Assembly (NCBI GenBank): GCA_003518125.1
Contig: DOZG01000056.1
Span: forward strand, 1 to 6,279
Direction of reading: 5' to 3'
Source: Patescibacteria group bacterium
GTDB lineage: Bacteria > Patescibacteriota > Dojkabacteria > SC72
DNA length: 6,279 nucleotides
Shown: positions 5,177 to 6,279 of the stretch, piece by piece
Layout: each line of letters begins with the position of its first letter
Position numbering within the stretch: position 1 is the first letter of the stretch
The notes under the pieces: generated by a model
Seen by the model: only the letters and a program-made list of their open reading frames with translations
Database searches by the model: none
What the model was told of the DNA's origin: nothing
Made by a program: the position numbers and the translations under genes

Positions 5177-6058
5177 ATGCATGATTCTCATATACATTTG
5201 GCACTAAAACCTCTAAAAGATAACTGGGAAAGGGATACCCAAGAGTTCATAAATATGGGTGGTAAAAAAATTCTAACACAAGGAACAGATATTGAAGACT
5301 TCAACGATACTTTTCAAATAGCAGAAAAGATTAATAAAAAGTTCGGAGATATTGTAGATATCGCTTTAGGTATACACCCAACAGTATTTCAAAGGAATTT
5401 TTGTAAAAACGGTTACGATGATATATTTAATGGTAGTAAAAAATTCCTAAGTCATTTCATTAAAATATTTGAACAAGAAAAAGATAAATTAACAGCAATA
5501 GGAGAAACAGGATTAGATTACTTTGAAATGTATAATAGTGGGATTAATGATAAACAGATAGAAGCTCTAAAGGAAGTCCAAAAAGAAAGTTTTAGAGTAC
5601 ATCTTCAACTCGCAAAAACAAATAACCTACCACTCAGCATTCATGCAAGAGAACTTTCTGGTAAGACCGATTGTATAAAAGACGCATTATCACTCATTGC
5701 AAAGAATGGGAATGGTCTAATTAATGGTTCTTTTCATAGTTACACTGGAGAAATACCACCTGTATCAGATATTTTAGATTTAGGATTCTGTATAGGGTTT
5801 AATGCGATAATTACATACCCAAGTGGAGAAAATGTCCGAGAGGTACTGAAAAAGGTTCCAGAAGATAAAATATTATTCGAAACAGATGGTCCATTTTTAA
5901 CAGTACAAAGTGTAAGGAGGGATAAGAAGGCTCTTATTAAATATGGTAGATCCTCACAGATTAAAGAAATAATTAGGGTGGCTGCAGAAATTAAGAATAT
6001 GTCAGCCCAAAAACTTGAATCTATTGCGGATGACAACTACCAAAGAGTTTTTGGTTAA
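5177..6058 (+). CDS. tatD: TatD-family metal-dependent hydrolase (putative deoxyribonuclease)
   Basis: TatD proteins are TIM-barrel amidohydrolase-like enzymes; characterised members are metal-dependent 3'-5' DNases (some also act on RNA or D-aminoacyl-tRNA). The 293-residue protein carries the full set of expected metal ligands: HIH at residues 5-7, Glu110 in GETGLDY, His156 in SIHARE, His187 in SFHSY, and Asp237 in ETDGPFL. GIHPT and the C-terminal DDNYQRVFG helix also match the family. It is somewhat longer than typical members (about 260 residues), with extra sequence around 35-100 between the HxH strand and the GETGLDY strand. The ATG at 5177 is supported by the position of the HxH motif immediately after it and by the extended -10 just upstream. 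The gene is divergently placed from the Cys-motif protein and its stop overlaps the rsmI stop. The exact substrate cannot be told from sequence. Confidence 0.9.
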   Translation: MHDSHIHLALKPLKDNWERDTQEFINMGGKKILTQGTDIEDFNDTFQIAEKINKKFGDIVDIALGIHPTVFQRNFCKNGYDDIFNGSKKFLSHFIKIFEQEKDKLTAIGETGLDYFEMYNSGINDKQIEALKEVQKESFRVHLQLAKTNNLPLSIHARELSGKTDCIKDALSLIAKNGNGLINGSFHSYTGEIPPVSDILDLGFCIGFNAIITYPSGENVREVLKKVPEDKILFETDGPFLTVQSVRRDKKALIKYGRSSQIKEIIRVAAEIKNMSAQKLESIADDNYQRVFG

Positions 6059-6279
6059 CTCTTCTTAGAAATCATCACCACCCATTCACCATGTGGACTT
6101 CTTTCTAGGCCATCTTTATTCAGAAAAGATATTACATCCATAACTTTCCCAAAATATGTTTTCTCTCTTTTTTTACTAATATCTCTAATAGCTGTCACTA
6201 AACTTTCACTATTAAGCTTATGAATAAGTCTCAGTAATTTGAATAATCTGTTTGGTGACTCATAAATCACTAAAGTACC
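6055..6279 (-). CDS. rsmI: RsmI, 16S rRNA (cytidine(1402)-2'-O)-methyltransferase, C-terminal part
   Basis: RsmI methylates the 2'-OH of C1402 in 16S rRNA with SAM. Only the last 74 codons are inside the window; the frame is open through base 6279, so the SAM-binding tetrapyrrole-methylase-like domain lies beyond the edge. The visible part begins G-T-L-V and continues with IYESPNRLFKLLR, the family's (T-l-i-f-y-E-S-P-h-R-l) signature. A variable segment follows (in place of the usual E-L-T-K-x-x-E), and then the ending HGEWVVMISKK, which matches the family's GE-hydrophobic C-terminal strand. The internal GTG at 6270 sits in the middle of the conserved strand and is not the start. The stop codon overlaps that of tatD by 4 bp, tail to tail. 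The nearby RsmH modifies the same nucleotide. Confidence 0.82.
   Translation of the reverse strand, partial: GTLVIYESPNRLFKLLRLIHKLNSESLVTAIRDISKKREKTYFGKVMDVISFLNKDGLERSPHGEWVVMISKKS

Noticed and set aside
1..6279. CRISPR array, tRNA, rRNA, transposase or insertion sequence
   Set aside because: No regularly spaced repeats, tRNA-like cloverleaf, rRNA stretch, terminal inverted repeats or transposase motifs were seen on either strand.

Overview
The window looks like a piece of a small-genome, AT-rich bacterium, most likely a member of the Candidate Phyla Radiation (Patescibacteria, perhaps near Dojkabacteria or Microgenomates). This rests on low GC, compact genes that nearly touch or overlap, almost no Shine-Dalgarno sequences, a short division cluster with a very divergent mraY, and a Cys-containing membrane-anchored protein of unknown family. 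The lineage is an inference; no rRNA gene is present. TGA serves as a stop codon for two genes and never appears inside a reading frame, so the code appears to be standard (table 11) rather than the TGA=Gly code of Gracilibacteria/SR1.

Bases 1-4417 (+ strand) hold the front of a division and cell wall (dcw) cluster: mraZ (5' end cut by the window edge), rsmH, a small FtsL/DivIC-like gene, a class B penicillin-binding protein (FtsI type), and a MraY-family gene. The first four are joined by an overlap or by gaps of 2-4 nt and are probably one transcript. mraY follows after a 33-nt gap that contains a plausible promoter of its own. The cluster then stops: no murE or murF lies between ftsI and mraY, and murD, ftsW and murG do not follow.

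Bases 4423-5088 (- strand) encode an unrecognised single-pass membrane protein with two related Cys-bounded motifs at the two ends of its external domain. It is tail-to-tail with mraY (5 bp apart) and head-to-head with a TatD-family metal-dependent hydrolase gene (5177-6058, +). The 88-bp divergent spacer carries an extended -10 element for each direction. Each is so close to its start codon that both mRNAs should be leaderless or nearly so. At the right edge is the C-terminal part of a gene for RsmI, a 16S rRNA methyltransferase (6055-6279, -), whose stop codon overlaps that of tatD.

Functionally, the left block links transcriptional control (MraZ), rRNA methylation (RsmH), the divisome (FtsL-like protein and transpeptidase) and lipid I synthesis (MraY). 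RsmH and RsmI are notable together because they install the N4- and 2'-O-methyl groups on the same nucleotide, C1402 of 16S rRNA (E. coli numbering). The most surprising observation is that the MraY-family protein keeps the fold signatures and the HHH motif but lacks two of the three Asp residues considered essential in characterised MraY enzymes.
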